From Paracoccaceae bacterium (GTDB lineage Bacteria > Pseudomonadota > Alphaproteobacteria > Rhodobacterales > Rhodobacteraceae): 64,000 nucleotides of DNA. Location of the stretch: assembly GCA_003567315.1 (NCBI GenBank), contig PWZT01000054.1:24241-88240 (forward strand). The letters are read 5' to 3'. Below the pieces are notes generated by a model. The model saw only the letters and a list, made by a program, of their open reading frames with translations, had not been told where the DNA came from and searched no databases. The position numbers and the translations under genes are program-made. Of this stretch, positions 26,045 through 34,708 are shown piece by piece; position 1 is the first letter of the stretch, and every line of letters starts with the position of its first letter.

Positions 26045-28918
26045 TCAGGACGCGAGACGCAACACAACATCACGTCCGCGGCGCGTGTAGCGCAACTCAG
26101 AGTCGCCAATCGCGGTCACTTGTCCGCCATCAAGTCGTTCGCCAACCCGAACTGTCACCACGCGTCCATTGGACAGCCGCACCAGCGCCCGACGGTTCGA
26201 GGAGGTGCCCATAACCCCGATCAGGTTGACCTGGCGCAGGTTGATCGCGCGGCTCTGGGTCGCTTCGCGTGCGACTGATGCCGAGGTGGGAATGGACGGG
26301 ACCGCCGCCGCGCGCGCAGTCTGAACCGGCTGCGAAGGCGTTGCGCTCTGCTGGTCGCTCTGCGCCGCTCGCAGCGTGCGCTGCACCACAGCCGCGAACT
26401 GGCTCGGGCGCGTGTCCGGTCGCAGCGAGGCCGGAACAGCAAGCTCCGAGGCATCCGCGAAACTGTCCTCGTCCTCCGCTGCCATCCCGGCTGCCTCGGA
26501 GAGTTCGTCGGGACGCGTGACCGGGCGCAGAGCCGACAAGGCAACACCGCCCGGCGGCGGTGTCGTCAGGCTGGCCTGATCGTCCTCTTCCGTGGCTTGC
26601 GCGGGCGGGGCCGCGTCCGCTTCGGGCGGTGCATCTGTGTCAGGTGTCTGGGGCAGCGTTTGCTCCGCCTCCGGAGCCAGCCCAGCGGGCCGTTCGGGTG
26701 GGGTGGCCGCAGGCGTTCCGCTGGAAACTTCTATGTCCAGAGCAGATTCGTCAAAAGGATCGGGTTCGGCAGGCGCGATCTCGTCTTCTGCCACAGCCTG
26801 CTCTGCAATGGTCTCAGGCAATTCCTCAACCGGCTCGGGCTCTGGCAGTGCGGCGGCCTCGCGCAGTGCCTCCAGTTGCGCTTCGGACAGAAGACCCTCC
26901 GGGCGTTGCGGGGGCACAGCAGCTGGCGTGCCCGGGGTTACCAGGATTTCCAGCGCGGCTTCTGACTCGGGAATATCTCCGCTCGGCAAGGTTTCTTCGG
27001 GCCCCTCGGCGATCTCGGCGTCCTCTTGTGCTGCAAGGTCAGCGGCGAGTTCCGAGCGGGTCGGCGGGAGCGGCTCGGTTCCGAAGGGGGCAGGGCTCTC
27101 GGGAGAAGATGGAAGCGTCGCCGCCTCTTGTGGCTGTATGAGGGCGACAGACCGAAGTGCTGCAAGGCGCCCCGCGTTTGCATCGGCCTGCGCTGTCGGT
27201 GTATCGGCGCCGGGCTCTTGCGTGGGCTCTGATGGCGCCAGTTCGGCATCGGAAAGGTCCAGCGGCGGCTGTTGCGCAGCATCTTCGAGTCCGAGCGCTG
27301 CTTCGACCTCGTCCTGAGCAGCAAGCGAAGCCTCGGGTTCGGCCTCGGCGGGTGCGGCAATCTCGGCCTCTGCGGGCGCTGCACTGTCCTCCGCGATCTG
27401 TTCGGGCGCGGGCTGGGTAACGTAGAAGAACGCCGCCCAGATCCCAACGGCAACAAGGAGCATTGCGATGCCCCCCAGAACAAGCAGCGCGCGCCTGTTA
27501 CCTGTGGTCGCTGGCATGTCTTGGTTGCGCGCGCCGAAAATCGTCAGGCGTTCGGCTTCCTTGGGATCCGGCCCGCGATTGCCATGCTCGCGCAGCATCG
27601 TGAGCGGGTCTTTGCGTTGCTTTGGATCGGCAGCGGTATCAGCGGGTGACGCAAGTGTTGTGGCCGGAGCTTTTTTAGCAGATTTGGAGGTTAGGGCCGC
27701 TTCCGGCGCAGCGGGTGCAGACTTCGCGTCGGTGGCTGACAGCTTATTTCGCGCCGCAGCCGCCTTGCCGGACGCGGCTTTCGCCTTGTTGAAAAGCTTC
27801 GTTGCAGGCTGGCTCGACCTGGCCTTCACGCGCGCGAGCAGCGTTGTCAGCGGATTGCTGCGCGCGGCTACCTCTTTCGCAACGCGAGTTGCTGTCTCTG
27901 ACGGTTTTGCGCTCGCTCGGCGCGAGCGGAATGTCGCGGGTGTTGTATCCCCCTCGCTTTCAGCTTCGGGCGCATTAGCCTTGCCCTGCTGTTTTGGCAT
28001 GGCAGATTGCTTGATTGCCGCTGCCTTTTCCTTCGCGCCAGTGAGCCGCGCGAGAAGTGCGTTCTTGCGGTCCTGCGCGGCCTTGGCCGCCGCCTGTTTT
28101 GCGCCTGTCGGCTTCTTAACGCTCTCGGGTTTGTCAGCGCTTTCGGGCTTGTCAGCGCTTTCGGGCTTGGCCTTGTCCGGGGTCGAGACTGACGGCGCAG
28201 GGTCTGCCTTCTGTTCGGTCGGGGCAGGGGCCTCTTCCGTTTCTATCTCCGATTTCGTGCCAGCCGCATTGGGTGATGGCGGCGCGTCAATCGTTTGATC
28301 CTGCCCTTTTTCGGCCACGAAGACAGGCTCTACCGCTGGATCGGGCGTTACCTCAGACGGGTCGGCAGAAACGAAGCCCACCTCGCGCACCAGATCGCGC
28401 TGCAGGGCGCAGACGGACGGATCGTCGAAAATCTCGCGCGCGGTGCGCGTGGTACAGAAGACAGGCTCCATCGGGTAGCGCGCCTTTGCGGGCGCTGCGA
28501 CCGCACTGACCGGGTTGAACCCATAGCCACGCGCGAATTCCTCGGCTTCGAGGATGGTTTCGCGCGCTACCACTGCCATGCAGGCGTGGCCGTTCTCCTC
28601 GAACCAGTCGATTTCAAGCTCTTCTACCGGATAGGGGGTGCGGCCTTCGAGTTGCGCGCGCAGCATCGCGTCCTGTTCTGCGGGACTACCGGAGCCAAGT
28701 TCCAGATCACAATAAAGGATCTGGTCGTCGGGAACTACAATCTTTGTGATGATCCGGTCCGGCTCCAACCGTGCGGCCGCTTCGGCCATTGCGCGCATGT
28801 CGCTGTCAAGCGTCGGGCTGTCCGGGGCGACCGCATCAACACGCAACCACCCCGAGGCATCACGGTGCCAGAGGGTGATCCCGTCATCGGTAAGACCAAG
28901 TGCGAAATTGGGTTTCAT
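26045..28918 (-). CDS. Large bitopic protein with PilM/GspL-like N-terminus and PilP/GspC-like C-terminus
   Basis: A 957-residue protein. The first 170 residues (ALGLTDDGITLWHRDASGW, IVVPDDQILYCDLELG, RTPYPVEELEIDW) look like the actin-like cytoplasmic fold of PilM/GspL. A long charged Ala/Lys/Glu region follows, with a tandem KPESAD repeat near residues 250-266. One membrane helix lies at about 478-500 (LLVLGGIAMLLVAVGIW). An Ala/Pro/Glu-rich periplasmic linker carries two related blocks (SGTPAATPPERPAGL and TPGTPAAVPPQRPEGL). The last 65 residues (LIGVMGTSSNRRALVRLSNG, VRVGERLDGGQVTAIGDSEL) resemble the PilP/GspC homology region. No pilus genes adjoin it. Names such as translation initiation factor would come only from low-complexity similarity. 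Confidence 0.75.
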   Translation of the reverse strand: MKPNFALGLTDDGITLWHRDASGWLRVDAVAPDSPTLDSDMRAMAEAAARLEPDRIITKIVVPDDQILYCDLELGSGSPAEQDAMLRAQLEGRTPYPVEELEIDWFEENGHACMAVVARETILEAEEFARGYGFNPVSAVAAPAKARYPMEPVFCTTRTAREIFDDPSVCALQRDLVREVGFVSADPSEVTPDPAVEPVFVAEKGQDQTIDAPPSPNAAGTKSEIETEEAPAPTEQKADPAPSVSTPDKAKPESADKPESADKPESVKKPTGAKQAAAKAAQDRKNALLARLTGAKEKAAAIKQSAMPKQQGKANAPEAESEGDTTPATFRSRRASAKPSETATRVAKEVAARSNPLTTLLARVKARSSQPATKLFNKAKAASGKAAAARNKLSATDAKSAPAAPEAALTSKSAKKAPATTLASPADTAADPKQRKDPLTMLREHGNRGPDPKEAERLTIFGARNQDMPATTGNRRALLVLGGIAMLLVAVGIWAAFFYVTQPAPEQIAEDSAAPAEAEIAAPAEAEPEASLAAQDEVEAALGLEDAAQQPPLDLSDAELAPSEPTQEPGADTPTAQADANAGRLAALRSVALIQPQEAATLPSSPESPAPFGTEPLPPTRSELAADLAAQEDAEIAEGPEETLPSGDIPESEAALEILVTPGTPAAVPPQRPEGLLSEAQLEALREAAALPEPEPVEELPETIAEQAVAEDEIAPAEPDPFDESALDIEVSSGTPAATPPERPAGLAPEAEQTLPQTPDTDAPPEADAAPPAQATEEDDQASLTTPPPGGVALSALRPVTRPDELSEAAGMAAEDEDSFADASELAVPASLRPDTRPSQFAAVVQRTLRAAQSDQQSATPSQPVQTARAAAVPSIPTSASVAREATQSRAINLRQVNLIGVMGTSSNRRALVRLSNGRVVTVRVGERLDGGQVTAIGDSELRYTRRGRDVVLRLAS

Positions 28919-29032
28919 ACGACGGCTTTAGCACAGAGTTTGAAGCATTCGGGAGTCACTTTCCCCTGACTTCGAAATTTGAGCGCGAAAAACCGCCCAT
29001 GCCGAGGCGCATGAGCGATTCTAAGAGCGCGC

Positions 29033-30319
29033 CTAGCTGCAGGCCGCTGTAAGTGCTTGATCGAGATCGGCAATCAGGTCATCGGCATCTTCCAGCCCGA
29101 TGGACAGGCGCACAACATCGGGCGCGGCACCGGCTGCGATCTGCTGCGTCTCGGTCAATTGCCGATGTGTGGTCGAGGCCGAATGGATGATCAACGAGCG
29201 CGTATCGCCCAGATTGGCGACATGGCTGAAGAGATTGACGGAATCGATCAGCTTCACGCAGGCCTCATAGCCGTCCTTGAGCGAGAAGGTGAAGAGCGAC
29301 GACGCACCCTTGGGGCAAACCTTCGCCATGCGCGGATAATAAGGCGAGGAGGGCAACCCCGCATAGGTCACATACGCCACGCGCGGGTCACGCTCCAGCC
29401 ACTCGGCGACCTTCACAGCATTGGCGCAATGCTTTTCCATGCGCAGCGACAGCGTCTCGATCCCCATCAGCGTGTAATGCGCCGCTTGCGGGTTCAGGGT
29501 CATGCCCAGATCGCGCAGCCCGATGGCGATGGCGTTGAAGGTGAAGGCGAGCGGGCCGAAAGTTTCATGGAATTTTAGCCCGTGATAGGCGGGCTCGGGC
29601 TCGGAGAGCGCCGGGAATTTCCCGTTCGACCAGTCGAATTTGCCCGAGTCGATGATCGCACCGCCCGTGACCGTGCCATTCCCGGTCAGGTATTTCGTGA
29701 GCGAATGCACCACCAGCGTCGCGCCATGCTCGATCGGGCGGCAAAGATAGGGCGTGGCCGTGGTGTTATCCACGATCAACGGCACGCCCGCGCGCTCGGC
29801 GATGGGCGAAATTGCATCGAGATCGGTGATATACCCGCCCGGATTGGCGATGGATTCGCAAAATACAGCGCGCGTATTGTCGTCGATCGCGGCTTCCACC
29901 GCATCGAGATCGTCGAAATCCACGAATTTCGCGCTCCAGCCGAAGCGTCGGATGGTATGGCTGAATTGCGTCACCGTGCCCCCGTAGAGCCGGTTGGAAG
30001 CCACGACATTCATGCCCGGCCCCATCAGCGGAAACAGCGCCATGATTTGTGCGGCATGACCCGAAGAGCAGCACACAGCCCCCGCGCCACCTTCAAGCGA
30101 TGCCATACGCTCCTGCAGTGCGGCTACAGTCGGGTTGGTCAGACGCGAGTAGATGTAGCCCACTTCCTGCAGGTTGAAGAGGGCTGCGGCGTGATCGGCA
30201 TCGCGAAACACGAAAGCCGTGGACTGGTAGATCGGCACTTGCCGCGCGCCGGTCGCCGGATCGGGCAGGGCACCGGCATGGATCTGGAGTGTCTCGAAGC
30301 TGGGGGTCTTTTCGGACAT
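29033..30319 (-). CDS. metY: O-acetylhomoserine sulfhydrylase / aminocarboxypropyltransferase
   Basis: A 428-residue PLP enzyme of the Cys/Met metabolism family that makes homocysteine from O-acetylhomoserine and sulfide. The start MSEKTPSFETLQIHAGALPDPATGARQVPIYQSTAFVF is the MetY signature. The PLP lysine is in VVHSLTKYLTGNGTV and the phosphate site in CCSSGHAAQIMAL. I chose the ATG at 30319, eight bases after GGAGG. The frame is open 42 codons further upstream but not family-like. No SAM riboswitch could be recognised in the leader. It lies 181 bases downstream of an mltB-like gene. Confidence 0.93.
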   Translation of the reverse strand: MSEKTPSFETLQIHAGALPDPATGARQVPIYQSTAFVFRDADHAAALFNLQEVGYIYSRLTNPTVAALQERMASLEGGAGAVCCSSGHAAQIMALFPLMGPGMNVVASNRLYGGTVTQFSHTIRRFGWSAKFVDFDDLDAVEAAIDDNTRAVFCESIANPGGYITDLDAISPIAERAGVPLIVDNTTATPYLCRPIEHGATLVVHSLTKYLTGNGTVTGGAIIDSGKFDWSNGKFPALSEPEPAYHGLKFHETFGPLAFTFNAIAIGLRDLGMTLNPQAAHYTLMGIETLSLRMEKHCANAVKVAEWLERDPRVAYVTYAGLPSSPYYPRMAKVCPKGASSLFTFSLKDGYEACVKLIDSVNLFSHVANLGDTRSLIIHSASTTHRQLTETQQIAAGAAPDVVRLSIGLEDADDLIADLDQALTAACS

Positions 30320-30499
30320 GCGCATATCCTCCATTCTGCAAATCTGCGTTACGCTATGCCAGCGCGCGCGGCAACGCAATCGCGCTTTACGCGGCGCGTC
30401 CAGCATAGGTGCCTTGCCTTTAGTCCCGTGGAAGGCTGCGTACACTGCACTGCGTGCGCAGTGTTCACAACAGCACAGTCTATCATTCCGGCTTTTGAA

Positions 30500-31753
30500 T
30501 CATGCGCTTCCACGCAACTGCTCAAGCAGCGCACGAGATGGCTGACCTGTCACGGACATTCCCCTCGACTGCTGATATGATCGGATCGCCGCCTCGGAAT
30601 TCGGCCCGATCACCCCATCCACACCTTGCGTGTGGAACCCTGCCCGTGTCAGCAAACGTTGCAACTCCTGCCGGTCGGCCAGACGCAGACCAAAACGGTC
30701 GGGCTGGAAGTTGCCCTGGATCGGGCCGCGCCCACGCAGCCTGTCAGAAAGATGCCCGACACCAATGACATAGAACTCGGAGTTGTTGTAACGCATGAGC
30801 GCGGTGAAGTTGCGGAAGATCACGAAGGCAGGCCCGCGCGGCCCATCAGGCAGCAAGAGTGAGGATGGGCCGTGATCCGCAACCGGACCCCCATTCACAT
30901 CGCGCACGCCCAAGCCGCTCCATTCCGAGACCGCCCGCGTGCTCCCCCGCCCCGCAAGCGACGTGTCGAACCCCTCTGGCAGCCGCACCTCGACGCCCCA
31001 GGGCTGCCCACGACGCCAGCCCATGCGAGACAGGTAATTCGCAGCCGAGGCCAGCGCATCGCTCGGGTCGTCCGCCCAGATGTCGCGCCGCCCATTGCCT
31101 GTGAAATCAACGGCGTATTCCTGATAGGTCGTCGGGATGAATTGCGTATGCCCCATCGCGCCCGCCCAGGAGCCGCGCAGATTGGCGAGGGTGGTGTCCC
31201 CGCGCTGCAGGATACGAAGTGCCGCAAGCAACTGGCTTTCGAAAAACGCCCCGCGCCGCCCATCAAAGGCGAGCGTCGCGAGGGCCGAGATGGCCGGAAT
31301 ATCGCCCCGCTCGGTGCCATAGCGCGACTCCAGCCCCCAGACCGCTGTAATGACCTCGGCTTCGACACCATAGCGCGACTCGATCGCGCGCAGCGTGTCG
31401 CTGTGACGCGCCTGTGCCGCGCGCCCTGCGGAAATGCGTTCGTCGGTGACAGCGATGGCGGTAATGTAGTCCTCGAAGGTGCGCGTGAATTCCGCCTGCC
31501 TGCGGTCGCGCGCGACAACATCGGGCAGGAAACCCGCGCCCTCAAGCGCCGGGTCCAGAATATTCTGCGCAATTCCGGCGCTCCGCGCGCGCGCGCGAAA
31601 CTCCGCTTTCCACGCATCGAAGGCTGGATTGGGCTCGGGGCGCATCGGTGACTGACGCGCGGAGGGCGCGCTCATCGGTGCACCGCCTCCCATGCAGGCC
31701 GAAAGGGACAGGGCCATGAGCCCGCATATGCTGGAACGTCGTGAAAGATGCAT
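30500..31753 (-). CDS. Lytic murein transglycosylase, MltB type, lipoprotein (copy 1)
   Basis: A 417-residue MltB-family enzyme that cleaves peptidoglycan with 1,6-anhydro product formation. The signal LMALSLSACMGGG ends in a lipobox with the cysteine at about residue 20. The SLT_2 domain has the catalytic glutamate in TAVWGLESRYGTERG, followed by GRRGAFFESQLLAALRIL and GSWAGAMGHTQFIPTTY. The last 60 residues form a peptidoglycan-binding domain (GFHTQGVDGVIGPNSEAAI). It is head-to-head with a paralogue at 31895, separated by about 140 bases. Confidence 0.93.
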   Translation of the reverse strand: MHLSRRSSICGLMALSLSACMGGGAPMSAPSARQSPMRPEPNPAFDAWKAEFRARARSAGIAQNILDPALEGAGFLPDVVARDRRQAEFTRTFEDYITAIAVTDERISAGRAAQARHSDTLRAIESRYGVEAEVITAVWGLESRYGTERGDIPAISALATLAFDGRRGAFFESQLLAALRILQRGDTTLANLRGSWAGAMGHTQFIPTTYQEYAVDFTGNGRRDIWADDPSDALASAANYLSRMGWRRGQPWGVEVRLPEGFDTSLAGRGSTRAVSEWSGLGVRDVNGGPVADHGPSSLLLPDGPRGPAFVIFRNFTALMRYNNSEFYVIGVGHLSDRLRGRGPIQGNFQPDRFGLRLADRQELQRLLTRAGFHTQGVDGVIGPNSEAAIRSYQQSRGMSVTGQPSRALLEQLRGSA

Positions 31754-31894
31754 GACACTGCTTGCCTCGTTTTCTTGTTTGATAATCAGAGTAGCGGATT
31801 GTTCACGGGCTGTTAAGACAGATGCGCTATACTCGGCATCATCCGGCTTGGTTTATGATGGCGTCCTGTCTAGCATGAGGAGACTGCTCTGGGA

Positions 31895-33118
31895 GTGATA
31901 TTCGTGCGCCTTTTGATCCTGATACTCTGCCTCGTCCTGCCGGGGTGCCTCGGCGCCAACACATCGGTATCGCCACGCCCCGAGCCGCGCCCTGCCCAGG
32001 CTGAGCAGGGCGATTTCAGCGCGTGGCTTGACGGGTTTGCCAGTCGCGCGCAGGCACAAGGCATTTCGAGCGCCACGCTCGCGCAGGCACGGCCGCATAT
32101 GCGTTATCGTCCCGAGACGATCCGCCTCGATCAGCGCCAGAGCGAATTTGGCGCGCGGGTCTGGGAGTATCTGGACAACGCGGTCACCACGGGACGAATC
32201 GCGCAGGGTCAATCCTTGATGCGCCAGCATTCGGGGGTGCTCTCGCGGATCGAGCAGCGCTATGGCGTACCGCCTGAAATCGTGGTCGCGATATGGGGGA
32301 TCGAGACCTCCTATGGCGCAGATCGCGGGCGTGTCCCTCTGCTCGCGACGCTGGCCACGCTCGCGCGGGACGGGCGGCGCGGCGCGTTCTTCGAGGACCA
32401 GCTCATCGATGCCCTGAAAATCGTGCAGTCGGGCGAGGTCAGCGCGGGTGATCTGATCGGTTCCTGGGCCGGGGCGTTCGGGCATACGCAGTTCATGCCG
32501 TCGAGCTTTCTGGCCTATGCCGTTGATTTCACCGGGAATGGAAAGCGAGATTTCTGGAGTGGCGATCCGAGTGACGCGCTTGCCTCTGCGGCCAACTATC
32601 TGGCGCGCCGTGGCTGGCAACGCGGCCAGCCATGGGCCGTCGAAGTTATTCTGCCATCCGGGTTCGACCTTGGCCTTACCGGGCAGCAACGCAGCGCATC
32701 GGCTTGGGCGCGGGCTGGTCTGCAGACGACGACAGGGGCCGAAATACCGGGAGGCGACGCGCGGCTGATCCTGCCGGGTGGCGCGCGCGGGCCAGCCTTT
32801 CTCGCCTATGGGAATTACGATGTTCTGAAAGAATACAATATCTCGGATGCCTATGTGCTGGCCTTGGGCCATCTGTCCGACAGGTTGCGCGGGGCCGGGG
32901 CGCTGCGCGGGCAATGGCCCCGGAGTGACCGCGCCCTGACCCTTTCCGAGCGCAAGGAAGTGCAGCGCCGGCTCGTGGCGCTCGGGTTCGATACGGCGGG
33001 GATTGACGGGCGGCATGGGCCAGCGACGATCGCGGCGGTTCAGGGATGGCAACGCCAGCAGGGCCTGCCCCCGGATGGTTATATCAATGCCGAGCTTCTG
33101 GCGCGTCTGCGGCGTTGA
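31895..33118 (+). CDS. Lytic murein transglycosylase, MltB type, lipoprotein (copy 2)
   Basis: A 407-residue paralogue of the divergent neighbour. The lipoprotein signal is LLILILCLVLPGC. The catalytic glutamate lies in VAIWGIETSYGADRG, with GRRGAFFEDQLIDALKIV and GSWAGAFGHTQFMPSSF, then a peptidoglycan-binding domain (LGFDTAGIDGRHGPATIAA). The start is a GTG: 31895 (AGGAG about 12 bases upstream) or 31904 (GGGAG eight bases upstream); the latter gives the tidier signal peptide. The 3' end overlaps the convergent DUF6525 gene by 35 bases. Confidence 0.92.
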   Translation: MIFVRLLILILCLVLPGCLGANTSVSPRPEPRPAQAEQGDFSAWLDGFASRAQAQGISSATLAQARPHMRYRPETIRLDQRQSEFGARVWEYLDNAVTTGRIAQGQSLMRQHSGVLSRIEQRYGVPPEIVVAIWGIETSYGADRGRVPLLATLATLARDGRRGAFFEDQLIDALKIVQSGEVSAGDLIGSWAGAFGHTQFMPSSFLAYAVDFTGNGKRDFWSGDPSDALASAANYLARRGWQRGQPWAVEVILPSGFDLGLTGQQRSASAWARAGLQTTTGAEIPGGDARLILPGGARGPAFLAYGNYDVLKEYNISDAYVLALGHLSDRLRGAGALRGQWPRSDRALTLSERKEVQRRLVALGFDTAGIDGRHGPATIAAVQGWQRQQGLPPDGYINAELLARLRR

Positions 33119-33383
33119 TTGCTGAGGGGTGGTGCAGGCCCCAGACCTTGGCCGAATCGCGCGCGATCAGGCGCGCTTCGACACGGCTCAGTACGGCCTG
33201 CGCCGCCTGCACATCGCCTTGCGCCTCGCGCAACGCGCGCTGCCAGAGTGTCAACGCCGAGGGCGCGCTCCACGGCAGGGCCGCATGGGCCAGCCAGCGC
33301 CGCAACTCACGCGGCAAGCGGTCATAAAGCGCCATCGATGCTGCCCGCCGTCGCTTCAGGCTCGTCGAGAGATTGCAACGCAT
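33084..33383 (-). CDS. DUF6525-type small protein
   Basis: A 99-residue protein typical of Rhodobacterales. The conserved core is ALYDRLPRELRRWLAHAALPWS, with LTLWQRALREAQGD and a final ARDSAKVWG block. Function is unknown. It is basic and helical with no signal or membrane segment. I chose the ATG at 33383, five bases after the stop of the upstream GTPase gene, so it is probably co-transcribed with it. Its 3' end overlaps the convergent mltB-like gene by 35 bases. Confidence 0.75.
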   Translation of the reverse strand: MRCNLSTSLKRRRAASMALYDRLPRELRRWLAHAALPWSAPSALTLWQRALREAQGDVQAAQAVLSRVEARLIARDSAKVWGLHHPSAINAADAPEARH

Positions 33384-33388
33384 CTCGG

Positions 33389-34600
33389 TTACGCGGCCTT
33401 GCGCTGGCCCCACCGCGGAAACGGGTCTTCGAGTCCGGCCCAGGCTTGGGGCGCGAAATCCGCCGCGTCGATCAGGCAGTGATCAAGCGCTGCGACCAGC
33501 GCATCCCGATCCATACCCGCCCCGATGAAGACCAACTCCTGCCGCCGGTCGCCCCAGGGCTCGACCCAGTTTTCCGCCATTCGGGCGCGGGCCTCGGGAT
33601 GATCCGGCCAGCGGTCTTTCGGCACAGCAGCCCACCAACCGCCCAGCGGCGTGACGCTGGACATCGCGCCCGCGAGCGAAAATTCCGCCACCCAGTTGGG
33701 GCGGGTCGCGATCCAGAAATGGCCTTTCGCGCGGATGACACCGGGGAGGGGGCCATTGAGAAAGGCATGGATTTTCGCCGGATCAAAGGGCCTGCGCGCA
33801 CGATAGACGAAGCTGGACACGCCATATTCCTCGGTTTCGGGCACATGATCGGCAAAGCCGTACAACTCCTTGGCCCAGAGCGGATGCTCATGCGCGCGGT
33901 CGAAATCGAACAGGCCGGTGTCGAAGATCAGACCGGCCTCCAGATGAGAATGGTCGGTCTCGATCAGGCGCGCATCCGGGTTCAACGCCTTGATGATCTT
34001 GCGCGCGGCATCGACGCGCTCCGGGCCTGCATCCGAGACCTTGTTGAGCACGATCACATCTGCGAATTCGATCTGATCGGTCAGCAGATTGACCAGAGTT
34101 CGTTCATCTTCTGCGCCAAGTGTCTCGCCCCGATCGGACAGGAAGTCATGGCTGGAGAAATCCTTCAGCAGATTGACCGCATCCACGACTGTCACCATCG
34201 TATCGAGGCGGGCCACATCCATCAGGCTCTCGCCGATTTCGTCGCGGAACTCGAAGGTCGCGGCAACCGGCAGCGGTTCGGAAATGCCGGTGGACTCGAT
34301 CAGCAGATAGTCGAATCGCCCTTCGGCCGCGAGCCTGCGCACCTCGGCCAGCAGATCATCGCGCAGCGTACAGCAGATGCAGCCATTGGACATCTCGACG
34401 AGCTTTTCCTCGCCACGCTTGAGATCGACCCCGGCCGCGATCAGATCGGCATCGATGTTCACCTCGGACATATCGTTGACGATCACTGCGACGCGCCGAC
34501 CCTCGCGATTGTTCAGCACATGGTTCAGAAGCGTTGTATTCCCGGCCCCGAGAAAGCCGGAAAGAACAGTCACAGTCAAACGCGCGTCAGGCTGGGGCAT
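33389..34600 (-). CDS. COG0523 (CobW/ZigA-like) GTP-binding metallochaperone with altered Walker A
   Basis: A 403-residue COG0523 protein. The CxCC metal motif is in [16 protein letters not shown], and the segment [18 protein letters not shown] marks the zinc-linked (ZigA/YeiR-like) branch. The C-terminal CobW domain includes [15 protein letters not shown]. The P-loop reads [16 protein letters not shown]: the invariant lysine at position 21 is asparagine (codon AAT), which should cripple GTP binding if real. A Zur-box-like palindrome lies 16 bases upstream, so expression under zinc shortage is expected. Relatives deliver zinc to proteins during zinc starvation. Confidence 0.9.
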   Translation of the reverse strand: MPQPDARLTVTVLSGFLGAGNTTLLNHVLNNREGRRVAVIVNDMSEVNIDADLIAAGVDLKRGEEKLVEMSNGCICCTLRDDLLAEVRRLAAEGRFDYLLIESTGISEPLPVAATFEFRDEIGESLMDVARLDTMVTVVDAVNLLKDFSSHDFLSDRGETLGAEDERTLVNLLTDQIEFADVIVLNKVSDAGPERVDAARKIIKALNPDARLIETDHSHLEAGLIFDTGLFDFDRAHEHPLWAKELYGFADHVPETEEYGVSSFVYRARRPFDPAKIHAFLNGPLPGVIRAKGHFWIATRPNWVAEFSLAGAMSSVTPLGGWWAAVPKDRWPDHPEARARMAENWVEPWGDRRQELVFIGAGMDRDALVAALDHCLIDAADFAPQAWAGLEDPFPRWGQRKAA

Positions 34601-34615
34601 GAAGCATCTCCATAT

Positions 34616-34632
34616 ATGTTATATCATAACAT
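34616..34632 (-). promoter_or_regulatory. Zur-box-like palindrome upstream of the COG0523 gene
   Basis: ATGTTAT and ATAACAT form perfect seven-base arms around a 3-base spacer. This matches the AT-rich TGTTAT-N3-ATAACA form of alphaproteobacterial Zur sites and stands out in GC-rich DNA. It ends 16 bases before the start codon of a gene family commonly repressed by Zur, so binding would block transcription when zinc is ample. Confidence 0.75.
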
Positions 34633-34708
34633 TTATGGTATGAGATGCCGTGGTGCAAGAGTTGAAATCCCAAGGGTGCGTGAACGCCACGCACCCGAGG
34701 AAAAGCCT

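Noticed and set aside
30320..30499. Possible SAM riboswitch in the metY leader
   Set aside because: SAM-II-type riboswitches occur before alphaproteobacterial methionine genes, so I looked for the helix-pseudoknot pattern. I could not pair the needed segments and make no call; a covariance-model search would settle it.
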